This document shows positions 31,420 through 39,533 of a stretch of DNA of 64,000 nucleotides, one piece after another; positions within the stretch are counted from its first letter, which is position 1; each line of letters begins with the position of its first letter. Source of the DNA: Amycolatopsis tolypomycina (GTDB taxonomy: Bacteria; Actinomycetota; Actinomycetes; Mycobacteriales; Pseudonocardiaceae); the NCBI RefSeq assembly GCF_900105945.1, contig NZ_FNSO01000004.1:6142001-6206000 (forward strand), given 5' to 3'. Both the position numbers and the translations under genes were made by a program. The notes beneath the pieces are model-generated. The model saw nothing but the letters and a program-made list of their open reading frames with translations. It had not been told where the DNA came from and searched no databases.

Positions 31420-32878
31420 GGACCCTCCCGATCTCGTAGTCCGTCTCGGCGAACGTCCCCACCTGCGACCGCAGGCGCCCGGTGGAGAAGGGCCAGCTGA
31501 AGCTGTTGCGCCCGTTGACATCCGTGTAGTAGCTCGAACAGCCGCCCGCCTGGTACACCGTGCCCGGCAGCGCCGCCTGGACCTCGGCGTTGAACTTCGC
31601 CTGCACCTCCGGGCGCACTGACAGCGACGGCCACCCCGCGCCCAGCGTGCGCGTCACCGCCGCCACCGTGTGGCGCAGCTGGGCCTCCAGGATCATGAAC
31701 GCCGACGAGTGCCCGGTGCCCAGGCTCGGGCCCAGCAGCAGGTACAGGTTCGGGAACCCGGCCACCGTCGTCCCCGCGTACGCCTGCGGGCTGCCCTGCC
31801 AGTGGTCGTCCAGGCTGCGGCCGTCACCGTCGAAGACGCGGGACGACACCGGCATGTCGAGGATGTGGAAGCCGGTGCCGAAGATGATCGCGTCGACCTC
31901 CGCCGACGAGCCGTCCGCGCCGATCACCCGGGGACCGTCCACCGCACGCACCGCGGTCGGGTGGACGTCCACATGGGACTGCGTCAGCGCGCGGTAGTAC
32001 GTGTTGGACATCAGCAACCGCTTGCAGCCCAGCGTGTAGTCCGGCGTCAGCGCCCGGCGCAGTGCCGGATCCCGGACCGTGAGCCGCAGGTGCGCGAGCC
32101 CGATCCGCTGCACCTGCCGCAGCAGCCACGGGTGCCGGAAGCCGAAGCCGAGCGTCTCCATCGCGCCGTACTCCGCGCTGCGCAACGCCCGCTGCAGGGC
32201 CGGGAACCGCCGCAGCAGGAACCGCTCGACGCCGGGGACGGGGTGGTCCGGCTTCGGCAGCACCCACTGCGCGGTGCGCTGGAACAGGTGCAGCCGCCCG
32301 ACCTCGGGCACGATCTCCGGGACGAACTGGACCGCCGACGCGCCGGTGCCGATCACCGCGACGCGCTTGCCCGCCAGGTCGTAGCCGTGGTTCCAGCGCG
32401 CGGAGTGGAAGACCTCGCCCGGGAAGCCGTCGAGCCCCGGCAGGTCCGGGACCAGCGGCTCGTGCCAGGGGCCGGTGCCGGCGACCAGGATCCGCGCGCT
32501 GTGGGGCCCCTGGGACGTCTCCAGTTCCCAGATCGACTCGCGGGCGTTCCACTGCGCGCGCGTCACCTCGACGCCGTAGCGGATCTTGCCGGTGACGCCG
32601 AAGCGCTCGGCCGTGTCCTGCAGGTAGGCGCGGATCTCGGCCTGGCCGGCGAACGCGCGCGTCCACTCCGGATTGGGCGCGAACGAGTAGGAGTACAGCG
32701 CGGACGGGACGTCGCAGGCGCAGCCGGGATAGGTGTTGTCGCGCCAGGTCCCGCCGAGCGAGCCGGCCTTCTCCAGCACGGCGAGGTCGCCGACGCCGGC
32801 CTGGGCGAGCCGGATGGCGGCCCCCAGCCCCGACGCCCCGGCACCGATGACGAGGACCGCGAAGTGGCGTTGTTCCAT
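31400..32878 (-). CDS. Flavin-containing Baeyer-Villiger-type monooxygenase
   Basis: A 492-aa class B flavoprotein monooxygenase. It has an FAD motif VIGAGASGLGAA at the N-terminus, GGTWRDNTYPGCACD, the Baeyer-Villiger fingerprint F-P-G-E-V-F-H-S-A-R-W (about 150-160), and the NADPH motif VIGTGASAVQF. The C-terminus has the usual GTGHSSAFMIL. It likely inserts oxygen into a ketone using NADPH and O2. It is divergent from a TetR regulator (67-nt gap) and overlaps the downstream SDR, a common alcohol-to-ester cassette. Substrate unknown. Confidence 0.92.
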   Translation of the reverse strand: MEQRHFAVLVIGAGASGLGAAIRLAQAGVGDLAVLEKAGSLGGTWRDNTYPGCACDVPSALYSYSFAPNPEWTRAFAGQAEIRAYLQDTAERFGVTGKIRYGVEVTRAQWNARESIWELETSQGPHSARILVAGTGPWHEPLVPDLPGLDGFPGEVFHSARWNHGYDLAGKRVAVIGTGASAVQFVPEIVPEVGRLHLFQRTAQWVLPKPDHPVPGVERFLLRRFPALQRALRSAEYGAMETLGFGFRHPWLLRQVQRIGLAHLRLTVRDPALRRALTPDYTLGCKRLLMSNTYYRALTQSHVDVHPTAVRAVDGPRVIGADGSSAEVDAIIFGTGFHILDMPVSSRVFDGDGRSLDDHWQGSPQAYAGTTVAGFPNLYLLLGPSLGTGHSSAFMILEAQLRHTVAAVTRTLGAGWPSLSVRPEVQAKFNAEVQAALPGTVYQAGGCSSYYTDVNGRNSFSWPFSTGRLRSQVGTFAETDYEIGRVHAVSGD

Positions 32879-32945
32879 TTTCGGAGACTAACAGTATTCG
32901 GAAACCATCGGTACCCCAATTCCGAGGTTCGCTAGAGTTGGGCGC

Positions 32946-33536
32946 ATGGCCCGACTCACCCGCGCGGAAAGCCAGGCGCGCACCCGCGAGCAGCTGATCG
33001 AGACCGCCAAGCAGCTCTTCCTGCGCGACGGCTACTCGGTGACGTCGCTGGAGAAGGTCGCCGACGAGGCCGGGTACTCGAAGGGCGCGGTGTACTCGAA
33101 CTTCCGCAGCAAGGACGAGCTGTGCCTCACCGTGCTCGACCGGATCCACGACGAGCAGGTCGCCCTGATCGCCGAAGCACTGGTCGGCGCGGACGGGGTG
33201 GAAGGGCTGCTGGCGGCGTTCCAGACGTGGGCCGAGCGCAGCATCGGCGACGAGGCCTGGACCTCCCTGGAGGTCGAGTTCGCGACGAACGCGCGCCGCG
33301 ACCCGCACGTGCGCGCCGAGCTGGCGGCGCGGGACAAGGCCATCCGCGACACCATCGCCGGCCTGCTCACCGGGTACGCCGAGCGGTTCGGGATCACGCT
33401 CCCGATGTCGGCCGACGACGCCGCGACGGCGCTGCTCAGCCTCGGCATCGGGCTCGGCGTCCAGCGCGCGATCGACCCGACGATCCCGGTGAACGTGCTG
33501 CCGGACGTCATCCGCATCTTCGCCGGGGTGCACTGA
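32946..33536 (+). CDS. TetR-family transcriptional regulator
   Basis: A 196-aa TetR regulator. The DNA-binding helix-turn-helix is residues about 8-60: ARTREQLIETAKQLFLRDGY, SVTSLEKVADEAGYSKGAVYSNFRSKDEL. The all-helical effector domain follows. It is divergent from the Baeyer-Villiger monooxygenase/SDR operon and probably represses it. The intergenic gap has TTCGGA-type repeats (near 32880 and 32899) and a facing ATTCCGA (32920), a possible operator. Confidence 0.92.
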   Translation: MARLTRAESQARTREQLIETAKQLFLRDGYSVTSLEKVADEAGYSKGAVYSNFRSKDELCLTVLDRIHDEQVALIAEALVGADGVEGLLAAFQTWAERSIGDEAWTSLEVEFATNARRDPHVRAELAARDKAIRDTIAGLLTGYAERFGITLPMSADDAATALLSLGIGLGVQRAIDPTIPVNVLPDVIRIFAGVH

Positions 33537-33559
33537 CCGTCCTTTATGGACCCTTGGGA

Positions 33560-33575
33560 AGTGGTCTGGACCGTT
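33560..33575. promoter_or_regulatory. DasR-responsive-element-like site upstream of chitosanase
   Basis: AGTGGTCTGGACCGTT matches the dre consensus A(C/T)TGGTCTAGACCA(G/C)T at 12 of 16 positions, including the TGGTCT-x-GACC core. DasR is the N-acetylglucosamine-sensing GntR repressor of chitin/aminosugar genes in actinomycetes. It lies 115 nt before the chitosanase ATG. Confidence 0.55.
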
Positions 33576-33689
33576 CACGAACATGAACGGATTCCGCCTC
33601 TTGTGGAGCTCGCTGACTCTTCGCTACCGTGTCGCTACGCCGCAGCTCCACCCCCAATACCCGTAGCCCGCGGAAAGGGTCCCCTCCCC

Positions 33690-34529
33690 ATGAGCAAGAA
33701 GTTGCGGCCGGTCCTCATCGGCACGCTCGGCGCCGCCTCCGTCGCGGCCCTCGTGATCACCACGCCCGCGTTCTCCTCGGCCGCCCCGGCGCCGGTCGCC
33801 GGTGCTTCGGTGCTCGCCGTCGGCGACCTGGCTGCGCCGGCGAAGAAGGAAATCGCGATGAAGCTGGTCTCCAGCGCGGAAAACTCGTCGCTGGACTGGA
33901 AGGCGCAGTACAAGTACATCGAGGACATCGGCGACGGCCGTGGCTACACCGCGGGCATCATCGGGTTCTGTTCGGGCACCGGCGACATGCTGGAACTCGT
34001 CGAGGCGTACACGAACTCGGTGCCGAACAACCCGCTCGCCAAGTACCTCCCGGCGCTGCGCAAGGTGAACGGCACGGACTCCCACGCGGGCCTGGGCTCG
34101 GCGTTCGAGAGCGCGTGGAAGCAGGCCGCGGCGACCACGGCGTTCCAGACCGCGCAGAACAACGAGCGCGACCGCGTGTACTTCAACCCGTCGGTGAACC
34201 AGGGCAAGTCGGACGGCTTGAGCACACTGGGCCAGTTCATCTACTACGACGCGATCGTGATGCACGGCCCCGGCACCAGCTCCGACAGCTTCGGCGGCAT
34301 CCGCCGGACGGCCATGCAGAAGGCGAAAACCCCGGCCCAGGGCGGCAACGAGACGACGTACCTGAAGGCGTTCCTCGACGCCCGCAAGGTGATCATGAAG
34401 CAGGAGGACGCGCACTCGGACACGTCCCGGGTGGACACCGCGCAGCTGAAGTTCCTCAACGAAGGGAACTTCGACCTGCACACGCCGCTGAAGTGGAAGG
34501 TCTACGGCGACTCGTACACGATCAACTGA
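33690..34529 (+). CDS. csn: Secreted chitosanase (GH46)
   Basis: A 279-aa protein with a Sec signal (SKKLRPVLIGTLGAASVAALVI, cleavage near SSA-A). The mature part is a GH46 endo-chitosanase hydrolysing GlcN-GlcN bonds in chitosan outside the cell. The catalytic Glu lies in SSAENSSLDW and the catalytic Asp in IEDIGDGRGYTAGIIGF, as in Streptomyces chitosanases. Also typical are NNPLAKYLPALRKVNG and QFIYYDAIVMHGPG. The ATG at 33690 has GGAAAGGG upstream. A dre-like operator precedes it and a hairpin follows. Confidence 0.95.
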   Translation: MSKKLRPVLIGTLGAASVAALVITTPAFSSAAPAPVAGASVLAVGDLAAPAKKEIAMKLVSSAENSSLDWKAQYKYIEDIGDGRGYTAGIIGFCSGTGDMLELVEAYTNSVPNNPLAKYLPALRKVNGTDSHAGLGSAFESAWKQAAATTAFQTAQNNERDRVYFNPSVNQGKSDGLSTLGQFIYYDAIVMHGPGTSSDSFGGIRRTAMQKAKTPAQGGNETTYLKAFLDARKVIMKQEDAHSDTSRVDTAQLKFLNEGNFDLHTPLKWKVYGDSYTIN

Positions 34530-34540
34530 CGTTCCGGCAC

Positions 34541-34566
34541 CCAGGGCGGCCTTGCGGTCGCCCTGG
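34541..34566. terminator. Terminator between convergent genes
   Basis: CCAGGGCG (34541-34548) pairs with CGCCCTGG (34559-34566) over a 10-nt loop, 12 nt after the chitosanase stop and 4 nt before the stop of the convergent membrane protein gene. Confidence 0.75.
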
Positions 34567-34569
34567 GGG

Positions 34570-35451
34570 TCAGAGCACCTTGGCGACGAAGGTGACGATC
34601 GCGGCGGCCAGGGGAAGCAGGGCCAGGAGGAACGGGCTGCCCTGCCAGCTGCGGAAGCGCACCCACGGGGTGGCGGAGAGCGGCTTGTCCGGCAGGTGAC
34701 CGAAGGGCAGCCGGGGCAGGGTCGCGGGCCGCCAGAACCGGGTGCCTGCCACTTGGCAGAGGGTCGCTTCGAGGACTTGGACCGCGTGTTCCCGCCGGAT
34801 CGGGTCGTCGAAGTCGACCAGCAGCCAGGCGAGCCGTCTTTCCACCGCGCTCGCTGTGGGGCGCTCGGTTTTCGGGCGGCCGCAGCGCTGCAGGTACCCG
34901 AGCTCGATCGTGATGAAGCGGGCGTGGCCGGAGATCCGGCTCCGGAACAGCTTCCGGCACCGGAGGTACTCCTTGACGTCGGCGAACGAACCGCGCCGCG
35001 CCCTGGACTCCCACCGCCGCATCCGGTCGATCTCGGACAGGCACCGGAAGAGGTGGAAGCACACCATGATCGGCGCCCAGCCGGCGACGACCCTGGCGTA
35101 AGCCACCCAGGCGACCGCGAGAAACGGTCCGATCACCGCGAAGTAGACGAGCGTGATGGACAAGAGTGTGCCCCACACCCCTTGGTCGTGTGGCATCAGC
35201 ACCACAGTGGCGGCGGTGGCAACGGCCGTGACGACCAGAATCGCGATACCGGCCAGCGACGTGAGTCCGTTGCGGAGCGAACTCCGCAACACGGCTTCCC
35301 GGTACACGTTCTCCGGCAGGGACCCCCGCTGGAAGTCACCGAAGGTGTCCCGGCAGGCGTGCCGGTAGACGCCGCGGGCGAAACGTCTGCCGAACGGGAG
35401 GCGGCGAGCCGTCACGCGGAGGGCGTCGCGTGCGAGCGGAAGACAGGACAT
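34570..35451 (-). CDS. Membrane protein of unknown function
   Basis: A 293-aa protein I do not recognise. It has two adjacent hydrophobic spans (about 65-88 NGLTSLAGIAILVVTAVATAATVVL-like, and 95-125 including ITLVYFAVIGPFLAVAWVAYA) and a C-terminal one (SPFLLALLPLAAAIVTFVAKVL). Between them is a long basic cytoplasmic region with many Arg and Cys (CRCRKLFRSR-like segments, WRPATLPRLPFG). It is the last gene in the minus-strand run from 37616, 15 nt after the PHP gene, so probably cotranscribed. Confidence 0.7.
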   Translation of the reverse strand: MSCLPLARDALRVTARRLPFGRRFARGVYRHACRDTFGDFQRGSLPENVYREAVLRSSLRNGLTSLAGIAILVVTAVATAATVVLMPHDQGVWGTLLSITLVYFAVIGPFLAVAWVAYARVVAGWAPIMVCFHLFRCLSEIDRMRRWESRARRGSFADVKEYLRCRKLFRSRISGHARFITIELGYLQRCGRPKTERPTASAVERRLAWLLVDFDDPIRREHAVQVLEATLCQVAGTRFWRPATLPRLPFGHLPDKPLSATPWVRFRSWQGSPFLLALLPLAAAIVTFVAKVL

Positions 35452-35466
35452 CCGCGGAAAGGTAGC

Positions 35467-36453
35467 TCACCGCGTCAGAAGATCGTCCGCGGTTCGCGTG
35501 TTGATGATGCGCTCCGGCCCGATCCCCGCCTCGATCGCCCGTTCGCACCCGTAGCCCAGCCAGTCCAGCTGCCCCGGTGCGTGCGCGTCGCTGTCGATCG
35601 CGAACTCGCAGCCGATCTCCGCCGCCAGGCGCAGCAACCGCATCGGCGGGTCGAGGCGCTCCGGGCGCGAGTTGATCTCCACCGCGACCCCGTTCTCGCG
35701 GCAGGCCGTGAAGACCTTCTCCGCGTCGAACTCCGACTCCGGGCGCCCCTTGCCCACCACCAGCCGGCCCGTGCAGTGGCCGAGGACCCGGACGTGCGGG
35801 TTCCGGACCGCCGCCAGCATCCGGCGTGTCATGTCCCGGGCGGGCATCCGCAGCTTCGAATGGACGCTCGCCACCACGAAGTCCAGCTCCCCCAGCAGCT
35901 CCTCTTCCTGGTCGAGGGACCCGTCGTCGAGGATGTCGACCTCGATGCCCTGCAGCAGCCGGAACGGCGCCATCAGCTCGTTGGCCTTCGCGACGATCTG
36001 CATCTGCGTCCGCAGCCGGTCCGGGGACAGCCCGTTCGCGACCGTCAGGCGCGGCGAATGGTCGGTCAGCACCATCCACTCGTGGCCGACGTCCCGGCCG
36101 GCCACCGCCATCTCGCCGATCGAGCTGCCGCCGTCCGACCAGTCGGAATGGGTGTGGCAGTCCCCGCGCAGGGCCGAGCGCAGCGGCTCGCCGTCCGGCA
36201 GCTCCTTGGCGACGATCTTGCCGCGGTACGCCGGGTCACGGCCGGCCAGCGCGTCCTCGATCACGCCCGCGGTGGCCTTGCCGATACCGGGCAGCGACGT
36301 CAGCGTGCCGTTCTCCGCCATCCGCTTCAGCTGCTCGCCGTCGGTCTTGTCGACCGTCGTCGCCGCGTTGCGGAACGCCCGGACGCGGTACGTCGGCTCG
36401 CCCGCGCGCTCGAGCTGGAACGCGATCTCCCGCAACGCCCATGCCGGATCCAT
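35467..36453 (-). CDS. PHP-domain protein, PolX-derived without polymerase palm
   Basis: A 328-aa protein. The N-terminus resembles the helix-hairpin-helix part of DNA polymerase X (EIAFQLERAGEPTYRVRAFRNAA, then LTSLPGIGKATAGVIED). The rest is a PHP phosphoesterase domain: GDCHTHSDWSDG, LTDHSPRL, LLQGIEVDILDDG, ASVHSKLRM, LGHCTGRL, EINSRPERLDPP and AIDSDAHAPGQL supply the metal ligands. The catalytic palm/fingers of PolX are absent. It is probably a metal-dependent phosphatase or 3'-end-processing nuclease. It is 9 nt behind the metallophosphoesterase gene. Confidence 0.9.
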   Translation of the reverse strand: MDPAWALREIAFQLERAGEPTYRVRAFRNAATTVDKTDGEQLKRMAENGTLTSLPGIGKATAGVIEDALAGRDPAYRGKIVAKELPDGEPLRSALRGDCHTHSDWSDGGSSIGEMAVAGRDVGHEWMVLTDHSPRLTVANGLSPDRLRTQMQIVAKANELMAPFRLLQGIEVDILDDGSLDQEEELLGELDFVVASVHSKLRMPARDMTRRMLAAVRNPHVRVLGHCTGRLVVGKGRPESEFDAEKVFTACRENGVAVEINSRPERLDPPMRLLRLAAEIGCEFAIDSDAHAPGQLDWLGYGCERAIEAGIGPERIINTRTADDLLTR

Positions 36454-36462
36454 GGGACCTGT

Positions 36463-36966
36463 CTACCCCCTCCGGGGCAGTCGGTGCAGCTCGACGTCCA
36501 CCAAGGCACCCTCGCGCACGAAGGCGGTTTGGTACGTGCAGTACGGCTGACGGCGGCGGTCGGTCGGCGAACCCGGGTTGAGCAGGCGCATCCCGGACGG
36601 CGTCACCGTGTCCCACGGGATGTGGCTGTGCCCGAAGACCAGCACGTCGGTGTCCGGGAACTGCGCGTCGCACCGCTGCTCACGGCCCTGTTTCGCGCCC
36701 GTCTCGTGGATGACGGCCAGGCGCACGCCACCGAGGTCCGCCCGCGCGATCTCCGGCAGCCGGGCTCGCAGGTCCGGGCCGTCGTTGTTGCCGTACACGC
36801 CGATGAGCCGCTTGCTGCGCGCCGCCAGCTCGTCGAGCAGGGCGACGTCGACCCAGTCACCCGCGTGCACGACGACGTCCGCGGCCGCCACCTCGGCCCA
36901 CACCGGCGGCGGCAGCTCGCGGGCGCGGGCCGGCAGGTGCGTGTCCGAGATGAGCAGCAGCCTCAT
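36463..36966 (-). CDS. YfcE/MJ0936-type metallophosphoesterase
   Basis: A 167-aa calcineurin-like phosphoesterase. Metal motifs are LLISDTHLP, VVHAGDWVD, GVYGNNDGP and FGHSHIPW (with a preceding VIHETG). The family hydrolyses phosphodiesters such as cyclic nucleotides. The ATG (36966-36964) overlaps the GntR stop by ATGA. Beside a PHP phosphoesterase, it suggests a two-enzyme phosphoester or nucleic-acid-processing unit (inference). Confidence 0.9.
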   Translation of the reverse strand: MRLLLISDTHLPARARELPPPVWAEVAAADVVVHAGDWVDVALLDELAARSKRLIGVYGNNDGPDLRARLPEIARADLGGVRLAVIHETGAKQGREQRCDAQFPDTDVLVFGHSHIPWDTVTPSGMRLLNPGSPTDRRRQPYCTYQTAFVREGALVDVELHRLPRRG

Positions 36967-37616
36967 CCGATGGCCTTCAGCACCCGTTCGAGGAAGCCGC
37001 CGATGTGGTCGCGCAGCAGCGTGGCCGCACCCTCGGCGTCCCCTTTCTTCGCCGCCGCGAGGACCGCCTTGTGCTCGGCCTGCTCCTTCTTCCAGCTGGG
37101 GTTGGCCTCCCAGCCGACGATGCTGATCAGCGCCGCGCGGTCCTTGAGGTCGTCGAGGATGCTGACCATCAGCGGGTTGCCGCAGCCACGGTAGAGCGCG
37201 CGGTGGAACCGGCGGTTCAGCAGGCTCAGCGCGGCCTGGTCCTTGTCCGCGATCGCCGTCGACGCCTCCTTCAGGGCCTCCGCCGCGTCTTCCAGCAGCT
37301 CGGGGTCGCGCCGCTCGACCGTGCGCCGGACGGCCTCGGGTTCGAGCACCATCCGCACGTCGTAGACGGACTTCGCGAGCTCGGCGTCGACCGTGATCAC
37401 CGACGCGCCCTTGTACGGGCTGAACGTGACCAGGCCCGAGTTCGACAGCACCTTGAGCGCCTCGCGCACCGGCGTCTTCGACACGCCCAGCCGCGCGGCC
37501 AGCTCCGCCTCGACCAGCGGCTGGCCGGGCACCAGCTCCCGGGTCAGGATGCCGCGGCGGATCTCCTCCAGGACCACCTCGGTCCGGGAGGCTGGCAGGC
37601 TGAACGTCCCGGTCAT
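36963..37616 (-). CDS. GntR-family (FadR/FCD) transcriptional regulator
   Basis: A 217-aa regulator. The N-terminal winged helix has VLEEIRRGILTRELVPGQPL, AELAARLGVSKTPVREALKVL and LVTFSPYKGASV; the C-terminal FCD domain has the metal-binding histidines (NRRFHRALY, EHKAVL and RDHIGGFLE). FCD regulators sense sugar acids or organic acids. It is divergent from an IlvD/Edd-type sugar-acid dehydratase (76-nt gap), so that is its likely target. It also leads the minus-strand run of phosphoesterase genes. Confidence 0.93.
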   Translation of the reverse strand: MTGTFSLPASRTEVVLEEIRRGILTRELVPGQPLVEAELAARLGVSKTPVREALKVLSNSGLVTFSPYKGASVITVDAELAKSVYDVRMVLEPEAVRRTVERRDPELLEDAAEALKEASTAIADKDQAALSLLNRRFHRALYRGCGNPLMVSILDDLKDRAALISIVGWEANPSWKKEQAEHKAVLAAAKKGDAEGAATLLRDHIGGFLERVLKAIG

Positions 37617-37666
37617 GGTGCGCTCCCTCGATCTGTGAACCCCCAATTCAACCAGGCCCGCCGATC

Positions 37667-37685
37667 GTATATCAGATGCCATACT
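37667..37685. promoter_or_regulatory. Dehydratase promoter and putative GntR operator
   Basis: GTAT (37667-37670) and ATAC (37681-37684) form an inverted repeat inside a longer imperfect one (GATCGTAT against ATACTGGATCG). CATACT at 37680-37685 is a good -10 box ending 7 nt before the ATG, so the dehydratase mRNA is probably leaderless and the operator covers the -10. Confidence 0.5.
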
Positions 37686-37692
37686 GGATCGC

Positions 37693-39405
37693 ATGAAGCG
37701 ACCCGAGGAACTCCGCAGCCACCGGTGGTTCGGCGGCGACGAACTGCGCACCTTCAGCCACCGCGCCCGCGGCCGCCAGCTCGGCTACAACCCGGAAGAG
37801 CACCTCGGCAAACCCGTCATCGGCGTCCTCAACACCTGGTCGGACATCAACCCCTGCCACATGCACCTGCGCGAACGCGCCGAGCAGGTCAAACGCGGCG
37901 TCTGGCAGGCCGGCGGCTTCCCGCTCGAGTTCCCGGTCGCGACGCTGTCGGAGACCTACCAGAAGCCGACGCCGATGCTCTACCGCAACCTCCTGGCCAT
38001 GGAGACCGAGGAGATCCTCCGGTCCTACCCGCTCGACGGCGCCGTCCTCATGGGCGGCTGCGACAAGACCACACCGGCGCTGCTGATGGGGGCGGCCAGC
38101 GCAGGGCTGCCCGCGATCTTCGTCCCGGCCGGGCCGATGCTGCGCGGGCACTGGCGCACCGAGGTCCTCGGCAGCGGCACCGACATGTGGAAGTACTGGG
38201 ACGACAAGCGCGCCGGCCTGATCGGCGACGCCGAAATGTCCGAACTGGAACACGGGCTCGCCCGGTCGCCGGGGCACTGCATGACCATGGGGACGGCCTC
38301 GACCATGACGTCGGCCGCCGAGGTGCTCGGCGTGACGCTGCCGGGCGCCGCGTCGATCCCCGCCGTCGACTCGGCGCACCACCGGATGGCCGCCGCCAGC
38401 GGCGCGCGGATCGTCGACATGGTCTGGGAGGACCTCACCATCACGCAGGTGCTGGACAAGCGCGCCTACGCCGACGCGATCACCACCGTGCTCGCGCTCG
38501 GCGGCTCGACCAACGCCGTGATCCACCTGATCGCGATGGCCGGCCGCAGCGGGATCGGCGTCTCGCTGGCGGACTTCGACGCGATCGCGCGGCGCGTGCC
38601 GGTGCTGGCGAACATCCGGCCCGGCGGCGCCTGGCTGATGGAGGACTTCTACTACGCCGGCGGCCTGCCCGGGCTGCTCTCGCGGCTGACCGACCTGCTG
38701 CACCCCGAGCGGCCCACCGTCACCGGCCGCACCCTCGGCGAGAACCTCGCGTCCGCGCGCGTGCACGACGACGACGTCATCCGCACGCGGGACAACCCGG
38801 TCGCCGCCGAGGGCGGGGTCGCGGTGCTGCACGGCAACCTGGCGCCGTCGGGGGCGGTCATCAAGCACATCGCGGCCGAGCGGCACCTGCTGACGCACAC
38901 CGGCCCGGCCGTGGTGTTCGAGAACTACGCCGACCTCAAGAAGCGGATCGACGACCCGGCGATCACCGCGGACTCGGTGCTGGTGCTGCGCGGCTCCGGC
39001 CCGCTCGGCGGCCCCGGCATGCCGGAGTACGGGATGCTGCCGATCCCCGCGCACCTGCTCGAACAGGGCGTCCGGGACATGGTCCGCATCTCCGACGCGC
39101 GGATGAGCGGGACGAGCTACGGCGCCTGCGTCCTGCACGTGGCGCCCGAGTCGCACGTCGGCGGCCCGCTGGCCCTGGTCCGCGACGGCGACCTGATCAC
39201 CTTGGACGTTCCGGCCCGGACACTGCGGCTCGAGGTGTCCGATGAGGAACTGGCCCGGCGGCGTGCGGAGTGGACGGCCCCGGCCCCGCGCTTCGAGCGT
39301 GGATACGGCGCGCTCTACAGCGACCACATCACGCAGGCCGACGAGGGCTGTGACTTCGACTTTCTCGCCCGGCCGGGGCGAAATCCGGAACCCGACGCGC
39401 GGTGA
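37693..39405 (+). CDS. IlvD/Edd-family sugar-acid dehydratase
   Basis: A 570-aa Fe-S dehydratase of the IlvD/Edd family. Cluster and substrate motifs are NTWSDINPCHMHLRERAEQ, LMGGCDKTTPALLMGA, PGHCMTMGTASTM and the C-terminal RISDARMSGTSYG. The IlvD Cys positions are kept. The length and sequence style fit aldonic-acid dehydratases (L-arabinonate, D-xylonate or gluconate) better than valine-pathway IlvD, and control by a GntR/FCD regulator fits a catabolic role. The exact sugar acid is not decided. Confidence 0.9.
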   Translation: MKRPEELRSHRWFGGDELRTFSHRARGRQLGYNPEEHLGKPVIGVLNTWSDINPCHMHLRERAEQVKRGVWQAGGFPLEFPVATLSETYQKPTPMLYRNLLAMETEEILRSYPLDGAVLMGGCDKTTPALLMGAASAGLPAIFVPAGPMLRGHWRTEVLGSGTDMWKYWDDKRAGLIGDAEMSELEHGLARSPGHCMTMGTASTMTSAAEVLGVTLPGAASIPAVDSAHHRMAAASGARIVDMVWEDLTITQVLDKRAYADAITTVLALGGSTNAVIHLIAMAGRSGIGVSLADFDAIARRVPVLANIRPGGAWLMEDFYYAGGLPGLLSRLTDLLHPERPTVTGRTLGENLASARVHDDDVIRTRDNPVAAEGGVAVLHGNLAPSGAVIKHIAAERHLLTHTGPAVVFENYADLKKRIDDPAITADSVLVLRGSGPLGGPGMPEYGMLPIPAHLLEQGVRDMVRISDARMSGTSYGACVLHVAPESHVGGPLALVRDGDLITLDVPARTLRLEVSDEELARRRAEWTAPAPRFERGYGALYSDHITQADEGCDFDFLARPGRNPEPDAR

Positions 39406-39533
39406 GGTTGCCCCGTTCACTGATCCGTGACCGGTTGATCCCCCGTTAGGGCGAGTCGTTCGGCTTGTCCGGGTGCCCCGTACGCTGTTCCTGTCACCGA
39501 CGCAACCCGGTGCCGCGTTGAAGGGGTGGAGAG

